DNA from: Sphingomonas sp. BK345
Lineage (GTDB): Bacteria; Pseudomonadota; Alphaproteobacteria; Sphingomonadales; Sphingomonadaceae
Direction: 5' to 3'
Length of the DNA: 64,000 nucleotides
Assembly: GCF_014193845.1 (NCBI RefSeq)
Contig: NZ_JACHZX010000001.1
Coordinates: 186,001-250,000 of the forward strand
This document shows, piece by piece, positions 1 to 8,260 of the stretch. The notes beneath the pieces are model-generated. The model did no database searches. It was not told where the DNA came from and saw nothing but the letters and a program-made list of their open reading frames with translations. Made by a program: the position numbers and the translations under genes. Numbering within the stretch: position 1 is the stretch's first letter; each line of letters opens with the position of its first letter.

Positions 1-351
1 GATGTCGCTCACCAGCTCGGGGCGCGCCACCGCGGCGGAATTGATCGCGACCTTGTCCGCGCCGGAGAGCAGCAAAGCGCGCGCGTCCTCCGCGCTGCGC
101 ACCCCGCCTCCGACGGTGAGCGGCATGAAGCAGACCGCGGCGGTGCGGCGGACCACGTCGAGGATGGTACCGCGCGCCTCGTGGCTGGCGGTGATGTCGA
201 GGAAGCAGAGCTCGTCCGCGCCGGCGGCGTCATAGGCGCGCGCCTGCTCGACCGGGTCGCCCGCGTCAATCAGGTCGACGAAGTTGACGCCCTTGACGAC
301 GCGTCCCTCGGCGACGTCGAGGCACGGGATCACGCGGGCACGGACAGTCAT
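1..351 (-). CDS. hisF: Imidazole glycerol phosphate synthase cyclase subunit HisF (partial)
   Basis: HisF uses the ammonia delivered by HisH to close the imidazole ring, making imidazole glycerol phosphate and AICAR in histidine synthesis (cytosol). Only the first 117 residues lie in the window; the gene runs off the left edge. Visible are the N-terminal PCLDV motif with the catalytic Asp (D12), GRVVKGVNF on the first strand-loop of the TIM barrel, and the phosphate-binding VGGGVR motif near residue 85. The start is the ATG at 351, which gives the usual [14 protein letters not shown]-terminus. It is the last visible gene of the minus-strand his operon, but an unusually long 394-bp gap separates it from hisA, so it may have its own promoter. 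Confidence 0.96.
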   Translation of the reverse strand, partial: MTVRARVIPCLDVAEGRVVKGVNFVDLIDAGDPVEQARAYDAAGADELCFLDITASHEARGTILDVVRRTAAVCFMPLTVGGGVRSAEDARALLLSGADKVAINSAAVARPELVSDI

Positions 352-745
352 GCGTGGGGCTCATGCCGAAGCGGGTAAGCGAGGGCAAGAGCGGTCGCCG
401 ACGTCGGTCAGCGTTGAGGTTCCTTGAAGCACGCGCGGCGGCATCATCGCCTTTTAACGGCCGAGGAGTGTCGGTTGATGCGATGCCGCTCCTGTGCGCT
501 GCTGGTGATCCTGGCCAACCCGAGAGGCGCCTTCCCGACCGAGTGGCCGCATGCGCGCCGGACGATCACCTGCTGGTCCTGGTTCCGGCAGCGAACATGG
601 GAGGGCCAGCTGGAGCAGACGGAGCGTTTCTGGGTGCAGGCTCCCCACGCACGACGATGTGCGACGAACGGCTTGGCCTGGCGCTCCGAGCAGCGACGGC
701 CGGTGCTCGACCGCGTTCTCTGACGCTCCTACGCTGGGCCGGCAG
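352..745. other. 394-bp gap between hisA and hisF without a recognised gene
   Basis: In most his operons hisA and hisF nearly touch. Here 394 bp lie between them. A plus-strand reading frame at 424-723 (99 codons, ATG) and a shorter minus-strand frame at 454-648 are open, but neither translation resembles a family I recognise and both are rich in Arg and Trp, as expected of chance frames in GC-rich DNA. I see no tRNA, no strong terminator and no transposase fragment. The stretch may be the remnant of an insertion or a promoter region for hisF. Confidence 0.4.
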
Positions 746-1480
746 CTACGCCGCCGCCGCCACGCTCAGCGCAGCCGCCAAATCGAGTCGCCCGTCGTAC
801 AGCGCCCGCCCGGTGATCACGCCCTCGACGCCGTCGCGCGCGTGTAGCGCCAGGACGTGGATGTCGGCGATACCGGCCACGCCGCCGCTCGCGATCACGG
901 GAATGTCGACCGCGCGCGCGAGGTCCACCGTCGCCTCGATGTTGGCGCCCTTGAGCAGCCCGTCGCGACCGACGTCGGTGAACAGCAGCGCCGCCACGCC
1001 CGCGTCCTCGAAGCGGCGCGCGAGCTCGACCACGCTGGTGGTGGAAACGTCGGCCCAGCCCTTGGTCGCGACCATGCCGTCGCGCGCGTCCACCGCGACC
1101 ACCACGCCGCCGGGAAAATCGCGCGCGGCGCCGCGGACGAACTCGGGGTCCTCCAGCGCGGCGGTGCCGATCACCACGCGCGACACGCCGAGGTCGAACC
1201 AGCGCTCGACGCTCTCGCGCGTGCGGATGCCACCGCCGAGCTGGACGTGGCCGGGGAAGCGCGCGACGATCGCGCGCACCGCGTCGCCGTTGACGCTGGC
1301 GCCGGCGAAGGCGCCGTCGAGGTCGACGACGTGAAGGTGTTGCGCGCCGGCGTCGGCGAACAGCATCGCCTGCGCCGCGGGATCGTCGCCGTAGACCGTG
1401 GCGCGCGCCATGTCGCCCTCGGCGAGGCGGACCACTTGGCCCTGTTTGAGGTCGATCGCGGGAAAGACGATGAGGGTCAT
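746..1480 (-). CDS. hisA: ProFAR isomerase HisA
   Basis: 1-(5-phosphoribosyl)-5-[(5-phosphoribosylamino)methylideneamino]imidazole-4-carboxamide isomerase, the Amadori rearrangement step of histidine synthesis. The 244-residue product has the usual length for the family. The N-terminus [19 protein letters not shown] holds the catalytic Asp (D10). HVVDLDGAF, the phosphate-binding GGGIR near residue 82 and VVIGTAA are in order, and a second GGVAGIAD phosphate site lies near the C-terminus. It is a TIM-barrel homologue of HisF. It lies downstream of hisH on the same strand, with a 223-bp spacer that contains a dispersed inverted repeat. Confidence 0.97.
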   Translation of the reverse strand: MTLIVFPAIDLKQGQVVRLAEGDMARATVYGDDPAAQAMLFADAGAQHLHVVDLDGAFAGASVNGDAVRAIVARFPGHVQLGGGIRTRESVERWFDLGVSRVVIGTAALEDPEFVRGAARDFPGGVVVAVDARDGMVATKGWADVSTTSVVELARRFEDAGVAALLFTDVGRDGLLKGANIEATVDLARAVDIPVIASGGVAGIADIHVLALHARDGVEGVITGRALYDGRLDLAAALSVAAAA

Positions 1481-1562
1481 GCGGGGCTACTCTGGGAGGT
1501 GATGCGGCGGGCGGACGCGCCGAGGGAGGCGTTCGACGGGCGCCACGTCGCCCCTCTCACTG

Positions 1563-1659
1563 CCGTCATCCCGGACTTGGTTCGGGATTCACCGTGCCGC
1601 CCATCCAGCGGCCGGCAAGCACGTGGAGCCCTGGATCCTGAAACGAGTTCAGGATGACG
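1563..1659. repeat. Dispersed inverted repeat, copy 1 (hisA-hisH spacer)
   Basis: The arms read CGTCATCCCGGACTTGGTTC on one side and, on the other, the near-complement ending in AGTTCAGGATGACG, about 45 bp apart. The same CGTCATCCCGG...CGGGATCCA type of sequence recurs in this window near 4213, 35284 and 45359, always outside genes. The family behaves like a REP/MITE-type intergenic palindrome. It could fold in RNA from either strand. Confidence 0.7.
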
Positions 1660-1703
1660 CCTCGGACGGGAAGAGCGCGACCGACTCACCACCGCCGTGC
1701 CCC

Positions 1704-2309
1704 TCACGGCCGCCACGCCAGGAAGCGCTCCAGCAGCGCCAGCCCGTAGCGCTGGCTCTTCTCGGGATGGAATTGCACCCCAACCACATTCTCGCGCGCC
1801 ACCGCGGCGGTGACCGGACCGGCATGGTCGGTGGTCGCCACCACATGCGCGCCGGTGAAGGCGTAGCTGTGGAGGAAATAGGCTTCGCCCGGGACGATCA
1901 GCGCGTGCTCGACCCGCGGCACCACGTCGTTCCAGCCCATGTGCGGCACCTTGGCGTCGGTGCCCGCGACGTCGATACGGCGGACGGTCCCGTCGATCCA
2001 CCCGAGCCCGGCGTGGCGGCCGAGCTCCTCGCCCGTGGTCGCGAGCAGCTGCATCCCGACGCAGATGCCGAGGAACGGCGCGCCCTTCGCCAGCACCCGC
2101 TGCTCGAGCGCGGGCACCAGCCCGTCGACCGCGCGCAGCGCCGCGGCGCAGGCCCCGAACGCGCCCACGCCGGGCAGCACGATCCGATCGGCGCGCGCGA
2201 CCGCGTCGGGGTCGGCGGTGACCACGAGGTCATCGCACCCCGCGGCGCGCAGCGCATTGGCGACCGAGTGGAGGTTGCCCGCCTGATAGTCGATCAGCGC
2301 CAGCGTCAT
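1704..2309 (-). CDS. hisH: Imidazole glycerol phosphate synthase glutaminase subunit HisH
   Basis: Class I glutamine amidotransferase that hydrolyses glutamine and channels ammonia to HisF. With the start at the ATG at 2309 ([12 protein letters not shown]) it has 201 residues, typical for HisH. The triad is visible: Cys83 in GICVGMQLL, His181 and Glu183 in VQFHPEKSQ. The oxyanion-strand motif PGVGAF is at residues 46-51. An in-frame ATG three codons upstream is possible, but the ATG at 2309 overlaps the stop of the preceding YciI-like gene as ATGA, the pattern of translational coupling seen throughout this window. Confidence 0.97.
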   Translation of the reverse strand: MTLALIDYQAGNLHSVANALRAAGCDDLVVTADPDAVARADRIVLPGVGAFGACAAALRAVDGLVPALEQRVLAKGAPFLGICVGMQLLATTGEELGRHAGLGWIDGTVRRIDVAGTDAKVPHMGWNDVVPRVEHALIVPGEAYFLHSYAFTGAHVVATTDHAGPVTAAVARENVVGVQFHPEKSQRYGLALLERFLAWRP

Positions 2310-2617
2310 GCCAGCCACGCGCCGACCGGGTCGGCGGCGAAGCTGGCGTGGAACGGCACCACCTCCACGGTCGCCGCGCCGGCGGTGACGAACGGGTCGG
2401 TCGCGGCGATCGCCTCGGCCGCGGCGCGGTGGCCGCGCACCACGATGACCCCGCCGGTACGAGGCTCGCGCCGGCCCGCCACCAGGAAGGCGCCCTCCGC
2501 GAAGCCCGCGTCGAGCCAGGCGACGTGCGCCGCCATCAGCGAGTCGAGCTCGTCGAGCGGGCGCACGTAGCTCAGCAGGATCAGGCTCAGCTCGCCGCCG
2601 GCACGATAGCGACTCAC
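2306..2617 (-). CDS. YciI-like protein
   Basis: A 103-residue protein of the YciI/YCII superfamily, a ferredoxin-like alpha-beta fold. The expected pattern is present: an initial beta strand (LSLILLSYV), a central His (MAAHVAWLD, near residue 31), a beta hairpin [14 protein letters not shown], and the conserved DPF motif near residue 74 (ATDPFVTAG). The function of these proteins is mostly unknown; the His/Asp pair has been proposed as catalytic. The GTG start at 2617 overlaps the hisB stop (GTGA), and its own stop overlaps the hisH start (ATGA), so it is translated as part of the his operon. The placement is suggestive, but no step in histidine synthesis is known to need it. Confidence 0.85.
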   Translation of the reverse strand: MSRYRAGGELSLILLSYVRPLDELDSLMAAHVAWLDAGFAEGAFLVAGRREPRTGGVIVVRGHRAAAEAIAATDPFVTAGAATVEVVPFHASFAADPVGAWLA

Positions 2618-3201
2618 AGCGTCCCCTTGGTCGAGGGGATCACGCCGACCTTGCGCGGGTCGATCTCGATCGCCTCGCGCAGCGCGCGCGCCAGCCCCTT
2701 GAACGCGCTCTCGGCGATATGGTGGTTGTTGTCGCCGTAGAGCGTCTCGACGTGGAGCGTGATCCCGGCGGTCTGCGCGAAGCTGTGGAACCAGTGCTGG
2801 AACAGCTCGGTGTCCATCTCGCCCAGCCGGGTCTGGGTGAAGCCGGTCTTCCACACCAGCCACGGCCGCCCCGAGATGTCGAGCGCGACTCGGGTCAGCG
2901 TCTCGTCCATCGGCGACAGCGCATCGGCGTAGCGGCGGATGCCGCGCTTGTCGCCGAGCGCCTGCGCCACCGCGCTGCCGAGCGCGAGCGCGCTGTCCTC
3001 GACGGTGTGGTGCTGATCGATATGGAGGTCGCCGTCGCAGTGAAGCGTGACGTCGACCAGCGAGTGGCGCGCGAGCTGCTCCAGCATATGATCAAAGAAG
3101 CCGACGCCGGTATGGATGTCATACTGGCCGGTGCCGTCCAGGTCGACGGAGACGCTGATACGGGTCTCGCTGGTGTCGCGGCGAAGCGTGGCGGTGCGCA
3201 T
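2614..3201 (-). CDS. hisB: Imidazoleglycerol-phosphate dehydratase HisB
   Basis: Converts imidazole glycerol phosphate to imidazole acetol phosphate with two Mn ions. The 195-residue form is the monofunctional enzyme, without the HAD phosphatase domain found in enteric HisB. The metal-binding His-rich motifs are in place: [12 protein letters not shown] (about residues 37-48), [10 protein letters not shown] and the second-repeat [12 protein letters not shown]. The start at 3201 gives [15 protein letters not shown], the usual alphaproteobacterial N-terminus; a longer frame upstream lacks conservation features. It is the first gene of the minus-strand his operon, divergent from sspB across a 73-bp spacer that must hold both promoters. 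Confidence 0.97.
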   Translation of the reverse strand: MRTATLRRDTSETRISVSVDLDGTGQYDIHTGVGFFDHMLEQLARHSLVDVTLHCDGDLHIDQHHTVEDSALALGSAVAQALGDKRGIRRYADALSPMDETLTRVALDISGRPWLVWKTGFTQTRLGEMDTELFQHWFHSFAQTAGITLHVETLYGDNNHHIAESAFKGLARALREAIEIDPRKVGVIPSTKGTL

Positions 3202-3274
3202 GACGCCGGTCCATAACGCGCTGCGCGGTCCAAGCAACCTTGACCGCTCGGCCCATCACGCTACCCATAAGCGC

Positions 3275-3760
3275 ATGAACGACATGCTGCCCGACAGCCA
3301 GATCCCCTATGACGAGATCGTGCAGGAAGCGCTGCGCGCTGTCGTCGGGCGCGTGCTCGGCGTGGTCGCCGAGACCGGGGGGCTGCCCGGCCAGCACCAT
3401 TTCTACATCACCTTCAAGACTCAGGCGCCCGGCGTCGATATCCCGGCGCGGCTGGTCGAGCGCTTCCCCGACGAGATGACGATCGTGCTCCAGAACCGCT
3501 TCTGGGACCTGACGGTCGACGAGGAGCGTTTCTCGGTGGGGCTGAGCTTCAACCAAGTGCCGTCGAAGCTGGTAATCCCGTACTCGGCGATCACCGGCTT
3601 CCACGACCCTGCCGTGAACTTCGAGCTGCGATTTCAGGCGCAGGAAGGGCCGGGCGACGGCCCCGGCGGGCACGATCCGGCTGAGAATGACGGCCCGCCT
3701 GCGGGCGGCGCGAGCGACGGCTCGAACGTCGTCGCGGTGGATTTTAAGCGCAAGAAGTGA
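3275..3760 (+). CDS. sspB: SspB-family ClpXP adaptor (alpha type)
   Basis: A 161-residue protein matching the alphaproteobacterial SspB/DUF1321 family. SspB binds the ssrA tag of stalled translation products and tethers them to ClpX through its flexible C-terminal tail. The folded domain (about residues 1-110) shows the conserved YDEIVQEALR helix, HHFYITFKT and FPDEMTIVLQNRFWDLTV. A Gly/Pro/Asp-rich linker follows, then a short basic end (VVAVDFKRKK), consistent with a ClpX-binding tail. The start is the ATG at 3275. The next gene starts with a GTG that overlaps its stop. Confidence 0.93.
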   Translation: MNDMLPDSQIPYDEIVQEALRAVVGRVLGVVAETGGLPGQHHFYITFKTQAPGVDIPARLVERFPDEMTIVLQNRFWDLTVDEERFSVGLSFNQVPSKLVIPYSAITGFHDPAVNFELRFQAQEGPGDGPGGHDPAENDGPPAGGASDGSNVVAVDFKRKK

Positions 3761-4170
3761 TCGAGCGAGTCGCCGCGCCCGACGCGGCGGTACGCGCCGC
3801 GATCCTTGCGCCGCTGGTGGCGCACAACGATTCGGCAGTGGGGCAGATGCCGCGCGAGGAGATCGCGCTGGCGCTGCGCGACGAGGCCGGGGCGATCGTC
3901 GGCGGGCTGTGGGGCGTGGCGAGCTATCGCTGGCTGTTCGTGCAATATCTCGCGCTCCCGCCGGAGCGGCGCGGCCGCGGCGAGGGACGCGCGCTGATGC
4001 TCGCCGCGGAAGCCGAGGCGGCGCGACTCGGGTGCGTCGGCGTGTGGCTCGACACGTTCAGCTTCCAGGCGCGCGGCTTCTACGAGAAGCTCGGCTACGC
4101 GCTGTTCGGTACGATCGACGACTATCCGCCGGGCGAGTCGCGCTTTTTCCTGGCGAAGCGGATCGGCTGA
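3757..4170 (+). CDS. GNAT family N-acetyltransferase
   Basis: A 137-residue GCN5-related acetyltransferase. The acetyl-CoA site is seen in LALPPERRGRGEGRALM (motif A, R/Q-x-x-G-x-G/A, about residues 66-82). It is followed by a helix (AAEAEAARLGC) and the C-terminal FSFQARGFYEKLGYALFG typical of the fold. The acceptor substrate cannot be told from sequence. The GTG start at 3757 overlaps the sspB stop (GTGA), so the two genes form a translationally coupled pair. A hairpin terminator follows directly. Confidence 0.9.
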   Translation: MIERVAAPDAAVRAAILAPLVAHNDSAVGQMPREEIALALRDEAGAIVGGLWGVASYRWLFVQYLALPPERRGRGEGRALMLAAEAEAARLGCVGVWLDTFSFQARGFYEKLGYALFGTIDDYPPGESRFFLAKRIG

Positions 4171-4192
4171 GGGGCGAAAGAGCCCCCTCTTA
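4169..4192 (+). terminator. Probable terminator after the GNAT gene
   Basis: GAGGGGC and GCCCCCTC flank a short GAAAGA loop (one bulged C) and are followed by TTAGT. The hairpin begins at the stop codon of the acetyltransferase gene. The T-run is weak. Confidence 0.5.
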
Positions 4193-4212
4193 GTCACGTT
4201 CGCCGTGCCACT

Positions 4213-4310
4213 CCGTCATCCCGGCCTTGAGCCGAGATCCATCCTGCCGCCTACATCGCCGAACGATGCGGTCGGGGCACCATGGATGTCGGGTCGAGCC
4301 TGGCCGGGCG
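4213..4310. repeat. Dispersed inverted repeat, copy 2 (diverged)
   Basis: The left arm CCGTCATCCCGGCCTTGAG is well preserved. The right arm, around 4281-4308, is degraded. The repeat lies in the 160-bp convergent spacer between the acetyltransferase gene and bioA and belongs to the same family as the copies near 1563, 35284 and 45359. Confidence 0.55.
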
Positions 4311-4331
4311 GCGTAGCGGCACGCCCCGTCA

Positions 4332-5582
4332 TCACCCGAACGTCTTTACCGCCTCTGCCATCACCGCGTAGACCCGATCAAGATCGTCCGCCCCGATGCA
4401 ATAGGGCGGCATGACGTAGAGCGTGTCGCCGAGCGGGCGCAGCAGCACGTCGCGCTCGCGGAAGAAGGCCATCAGTCGCGGCGCGCGATCGGACAGATAG
4501 CCCGCCCCCTCCCCCAGCTCGAGCGCCGCGATCGTGCCGAGCGAGCGCGCACCGCTCACCCCCGGCAGGGCGGCGAGCGCGGCCACGCGTTCGGCCTGTG
4601 CCCCCGCCAGCGCCGCTACGCGCTCGCGCACCGGCTCGCCGCGCCAGATCGCGAGATTGGCGCAGGCGGCGGCGCAGGCGATCGGGTTGGCGGTGTAGCT
4701 CGACGAGTGGAAAAACATCCGCGCGCGGTCGGCGCTAAGATGCGCCTTGAACAGCGGCTCGGTCGCCATCGTCACCGCCAGCGGCACCGCGCCGCCGGTC
4801 AGCCCCTTGGAGAGGCAGAGGATGTCGGGCACCACGCCGGCCTGCTCGCACGCCAGCAGCGTGCCGGTGCGACCCCAGCCTGTCATCACCTCGTCGGCGA
4901 TGAAGAGCACGCCGTGGCGCGCGCAGATCGCCCTCATCTCGGCGAGCACCGCGGGCGGGTAGAACAGCATCCCGCCCGCGCCGAGCACCAGCGGCTCGAC
5001 GATGAACGCCGCCGCGCCGGCCGCGCACGCCTGCTCCAGCGAATCGAGCGTCGCCTGCTCCGCGCCCGCGGCGGGGAACGGGACGGTGCCGACGTCGAAC
5101 AGCAGCGGCGTATAGGGACGGTTGAACACGCCACGCGCGCCGACCGACATCGCGCCGATCGTGTCGCCGTGATAGCTGTGCGCCATCACCAGGATGCGGT
5201 CGCGCGGCTCGCCGCGCGCGTGCCAGTATCCCAGCGCCATCTTGAGCGCGACCTCGACGCTGGTCGAGCCCGAGTCGGAGAAGAAGACGCGGGTCAGCTC
5301 GGCCGGCATGATCGCGGTCAGCCCGCGCGCCAGCGTCTCGGCGGGCTCGTGCGTCCAGCCGGCGAAGATGATCTGGTCGAGCCGCTCGGCCTGATCACGG
5401 ATCGCCGCGACGATACGCGGGTGGTTGTGGCCGTGCGTCGTCACCCACCAGGAGGAGATCGCGTCGATGACGCGGCGCCCATCGGCCGTGTACAGGGCCG
5501 CGCCCTCGCCGCGGGCGACGAGCGGGATCGGCTCGCCCAGGCCGTGCTGGGTGAAGGGATGCCAGACCGGCGAGCCGCTCAT
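4332..5582 (-). CDS. bioA: Adenosylmethionine-8-amino-7-oxononanoate aminotransferase BioA
   Basis: PLP enzyme that transfers the amino group of S-adenosylmethionine to 8-amino-7-oxononanoate (KAPA), making 7,8-diaminopelargonate in biotin synthesis. The 416-residue length fits. Visible are the N-terminal WHPFTQH, the substrate-side SSWWVTTHGHNHP, the PLP-phosphate loop FSDSGSTSVEVALKMA, the HSYHGDTIGAMSVG motif, DEVMTGWGRTG with the PLP-contacting Asp, and the Schiff-base Lys in LSKGLTGG. The ATG at 5582 overlaps the bioD stop (ATGA). It is the last gene of bioF-bioD-bioA. Confidence 0.97.
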   Translation of the reverse strand: MSGSPVWHPFTQHGLGEPIPLVARGEGAALYTADGRRVIDAISSWWVTTHGHNHPRIVAAIRDQAERLDQIIFAGWTHEPAETLARGLTAIMPAELTRVFFSDSGSTSVEVALKMALGYWHARGEPRDRILVMAHSYHGDTIGAMSVGARGVFNRPYTPLLFDVGTVPFPAAGAEQATLDSLEQACAAGAAAFIVEPLVLGAGGMLFYPPAVLAEMRAICARHGVLFIADEVMTGWGRTGTLLACEQAGVVPDILCLSKGLTGGAVPLAVTMATEPLFKAHLSADRARMFFHSSSYTANPIACAAACANLAIWRGEPVRERVAALAGAQAERVAALAALPGVSGARSLGTIAALELGEGAGYLSDRAPRLMAFFRERDVLLRPLGDTLYVMPPYCIGADDLDRVYAVMAEAVKTFG

Positions 5583-6199
5583 CGGAACGCCGCCACGTCG
5601 AAAGCGTCGGCGAAGGCGCTCGCCAGTGCGGTCGGATCGAGCCGCGGCAGCCGCGGCAGTCGGCCGAGTCGGCGCACGCGCCCAACCGCCGCGATCGTCG
5701 CCTCGCTATCCTCCTGCGCGTCGCCGATGAAGGCGACGCCGAGCAGCGGTACGCCGCGCGCGCGCAGCGCCTCGATCGAGAGCAGGCTATGGTTGATCGT
5801 GCCCAGCGAGGTGCGCGCCACCAGCACCGCGGGGCAACCCCAGCACGCGATCTGGTCGGCGAACAGCCAGTCGCGCGTGAGCGGCACCAGCGCGCCGCCC
5901 GCGCCTTCTACCACGAGATCGCCCCCGATCGGGGGCAGCGCCAGCCGCGCGGAATCGATCACGACGCCGTCGAGCTCGGCGGCGCGGTGCGGCGAGCAAG
6001 GTGTGGTGAGCCGATACGCCTCGGGGACGATCCGCGCGCGCGCGACGCCGAGCGACTCGACACTGGCCGCGTCGCTACCGTCCTCCAGCCCGGCCTGCAC
6101 AGGCTTCCAGTAGGACGCGTCGAGCGCCACGGTCAGCGCCGCCGCGAAGACGGTCTTGCCCACGTCGGTGTCGGTGCCGGTCACCGCGATCACGCTCAT
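5579..6199 (-). CDS. bioD: Dethiobiotin synthetase BioD
   Basis: ATP-dependent carboxylation of 7,8-diaminopelargonate to dethiobiotin. The 206-residue product starts MSVIAVTGTDTDVGKT, with the BioD P-loop GTDTDVGKT at residues 8-16. YWKPVQAG carries the conserved substrate Lys, SPHRAAELDG is the diaminopelargonate loop, and VVEGAGGALVPL is the second conserved loop. The start at 6199 was chosen because it places the P-loop at the normal distance from the N-terminus and overlaps the bioF stop by 4 bp. Confidence 0.97.
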   Translation of the reverse strand: MSVIAVTGTDTDVGKTVFAAALTVALDASYWKPVQAGLEDGSDAASVESLGVARARIVPEAYRLTTPCSPHRAAELDGVVIDSARLALPPIGGDLVVEGAGGALVPLTRDWLFADQIACWGCPAVLVARTSLGTINHSLLSIEALRARGVPLLGVAFIGDAQEDSEATIAAVGRVRRLGRLPRLPRLDPTALASAFADAFDVAAFR

Positions 6200-7329
6200 C
6201 GCCGCGCCCCCGGCGTCGCAAAGGCTACTGCCTCGGCGAACGAGTCGATCTCCGCCACACCGACGTGGAGCGTCAGCGACAGCCGCAGCCGCGCGCTTCC
6301 CGCCGGCACGGTGGGCGGCCGAATCGCGCGCACGTCGAAGCCGGCACGCTGCACCGAAGCGGCGAGGTCGAGCGCGGCGCGGTCGTCGCCGACCAGCAGC
6401 GGCATCACCTGGGTACCCGTCACCGTGGCGCCGAGCGGCCCGAGCCGCGCACCGGCATGCGCGATCAGCGCGTGTAGGCGCTGGCGCCGCTGGGGCTCGT
6501 CGGCGAGGATCGCCAGAGCGGCGCGCGCCACGGCGGCGGCGAGCGGCGCGGGCGCGGTCGAGAAGATGAACGGCCGGGCGCGCGCCACCAGGAAGTCGCG
6601 CACCAGCCGTGAACAACACACCAGCGCGCCTTCGCAGCCGAGGGCCTTGCCGAAGGTCTTAAGCGTGATGACGTTCTCGCGCCCGTCGAGCGTATCGGCG
6701 AGGCCGCGTCCGTGCGCGCCCCACACGCCGGTAGCGTGCGCCTCGTCGATCACCAGCATCGCGCCGTGGCGCTCGGCGACCGCGGCGAGGTCGGCGAGCG
6801 GGGCGCGATCGCCGTCCATGCTGTAGAGGCTCTCCACCGCGATCCAGGGCGTGCCGGTGCCGCCGCGGGCGCGCCACGCCGCGATCGTCGAGTCGACCGC
6901 GTCCGCGTCGTTGTGCGGCGTGGCCACGGTCTCGGCGCGGCCGAGCCGCATCCCGTCATGAGCGCTCGCGTGGACGAGCGAGTCATACACCAGCAGGTCC
7001 CCCGGCTGGGGCAGCGCCGCGAACAGCGCGGTGTTGGCGGCATAACCGCTGCCGAAGAACAGCGCCGCGGCGCTGCCGAAGAAGCGCGCGCCCTCCGCCT
7101 CCAGCGCCTCATGCTCGGGATCGTTGCCGCGCAGCAGCCGCGACCCGCCGGAGCCGAGCGCGACACCGCGCTCCAGCGCGGCGGTCGCTGCCGCGCGCAG
7201 CCGCGGTGCCGTGGCCAACGCGAGATAGTCGTTCGAGGAGAAGTCCACGCCGTGCCGCGGTGCGAGCGTACGGAGCCGGTCGCGTGCGGCGAGCGCGGCG
7301 AGATGATCACGGTGCAAGGCGAGCAGCAT
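6196..7329 (-). CDS. bioF: 8-amino-7-oxononanoate synthase BioF
   Basis: PLP-dependent condensation of pimeloyl-ACP or pimeloyl-CoA with alanine to give KAPA. The 377-residue protein contains the alpha-oxoamine synthase signatures: DFSSNDYLALA near residue 30, GSGGSRLLRGN, the FGSGYAANTA loop, DEAHATGVWG with the PLP Asp, and the Schiff-base Lys in TLKTFGKALG. The start is the ATG at 7329. It is the first gene of the operon, divergent from the DUF4336 gene across 105 bp that must contain both promoters. No bioB or bioC is present in the window. Confidence 0.96.
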   Translation of the reverse strand: MLLALHRDHLAALAARDRLRTLAPRHGVDFSSNDYLALATAPRLRAAATAALERGVALGSGGSRLLRGNDPEHEALEAEGARFFGSAAALFFGSGYAANTALFAALPQPGDLLVYDSLVHASAHDGMRLGRAETVATPHNDADAVDSTIAAWRARGGTGTPWIAVESLYSMDGDRAPLADLAAVAERHGAMLVIDEAHATGVWGAHGRGLADTLDGRENVITLKTFGKALGCEGALVCCSRLVRDFLVARARPFIFSTAPAPLAAAVARAALAILADEPQRRQRLHALIAHAGARLGPLGATVTGTQVMPLLVGDDRAALDLAASVQRAGFDVRAIRPPTVPAGSARLRLSLTLHVGVAEIDSFAEAVAFATPGARR

Positions 7330-7434
7330 CGCCGCGCCTATAGGTCCTGACGGCGGGGAAAGACCAGCCGGCGCGGCGAGCCGCGGCTGCGGCGAGACGC
7401 GGCACGACCCGGCGGGCGCGACGTTGTCCGCGGT

Positions 7435-8253
7435 ATGACACGACGCTCCCTCCCTGCCGCCGGCCCCGCGCTCGCCGCGGTCGCCGTCGCCGGCGCGCTC
7501 GCCGGCTATCTCTACGCCAGCCGGCGCCCCGCCGCGCCCGCCACCTATCCGCCGCTCGACGTGCCCAAGCCGTTCGCAGACAATATCTGGCTGGTCGACA
7601 GCGGCCCGATCCACGCCGGCGGTCTGACGCTGCCGGTGCGCATGACGGTGGTCCGGCTCGACGATAGCGCACTGCTGCTCCACTCGCCCACGCCCTACGC
7701 GCCGGCGCTGGCCGCCGCGTTGGAAGCACTCGGGCCGATCCAGCATCTGGTCGCGCCCAACGTGGCCCACTGGACCTATCTGCCGCGCTGGCAGCGCGCC
7801 TTCCCGCGCGCGACCTTGTGGGCCGCACCCGGTCTCGCCGAGCGGGCGCAGGTGCGTCGCGCCGGATTGCGGATCGACTCGGTGCTGGGCGAAGCGGCGC
7901 CGCCCGCCTGGGCGAGCGCGATCGACCAGGGCGTGATCGAAGGTGGTGCCGGCTTCCGCGAGACCTGGTTCCTGCACCGCGCCACGCGCACGCTGATCCT
8001 CACCGATCTGGTGCAGAACCTCGAACCCGAGCGGCTGCCCGCGGTCACCGCGCTCGTCGCTCGCGCGACCCGCGGCACCGCGGGTACCACGCCGCTCTAC
8101 CTGCGCGCGGCGCTGCGGCTCGGCGGCGAGCCGATGCGCGCCGCGATCCGCGCGATGGTGGCCCTGCAACCCGAGCGCGTGGTGATGGCGCACGGCGCCC
8201 CGTTCGCGAGCGGCGGCGCGGGCCGCCTCAAGGGTGCGTTCGCCTGGGTGTGA
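7435..8253 (+). CDS. DUF4336 domain protein, membrane anchored
   Basis: A 272-residue protein with an N-terminal hydrophobic segment (about residues 8-28, ending YLYASRRP), likely a single anchor or signal peptide. The rest matches DUF4336: a metallo-beta-lactamase-like fold beginning NIWLVDSGPI, followed by LPVRMTVVRLDDSALLLHSP, HLVAPNVAHWTYLPRWQRAFP and the late TLILTDLVQNLEP. The HxHxDH zinc motif of true metallo-beta-lactamases is not visible, so catalytic activity is doubtful. Members are common in sphingomonads, with no established role. It converges on the alcohol dehydrogenase gene with a 7-bp gap. Confidence 0.85.
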   Translation: MTRRSLPAAGPALAAVAVAGALAGYLYASRRPAAPATYPPLDVPKPFADNIWLVDSGPIHAGGLTLPVRMTVVRLDDSALLLHSPTPYAPALAAALEALGPIQHLVAPNVAHWTYLPRWQRAFPRATLWAAPGLAERAQVRRAGLRIDSVLGEAAPPAWASAIDQGVIEGGAGFRETWFLHRATRTLILTDLVQNLEPERLPAVTALVARATRGTAGTTPLYLRAALRLGGEPMRAAIRAMVALQPERVVMAHGAPFASGGAGRLKGAFAWV

Positions 8254-8260
8254 GCGACGC

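Noticed and set aside
424..723. 99-codon open frame on the plus strand between hisF and hisA
   Set aside because: No recognisable family, Arg/Trp-rich composition as in chance frames, and no convincing RBS spacing; kept only as part of the gap description.
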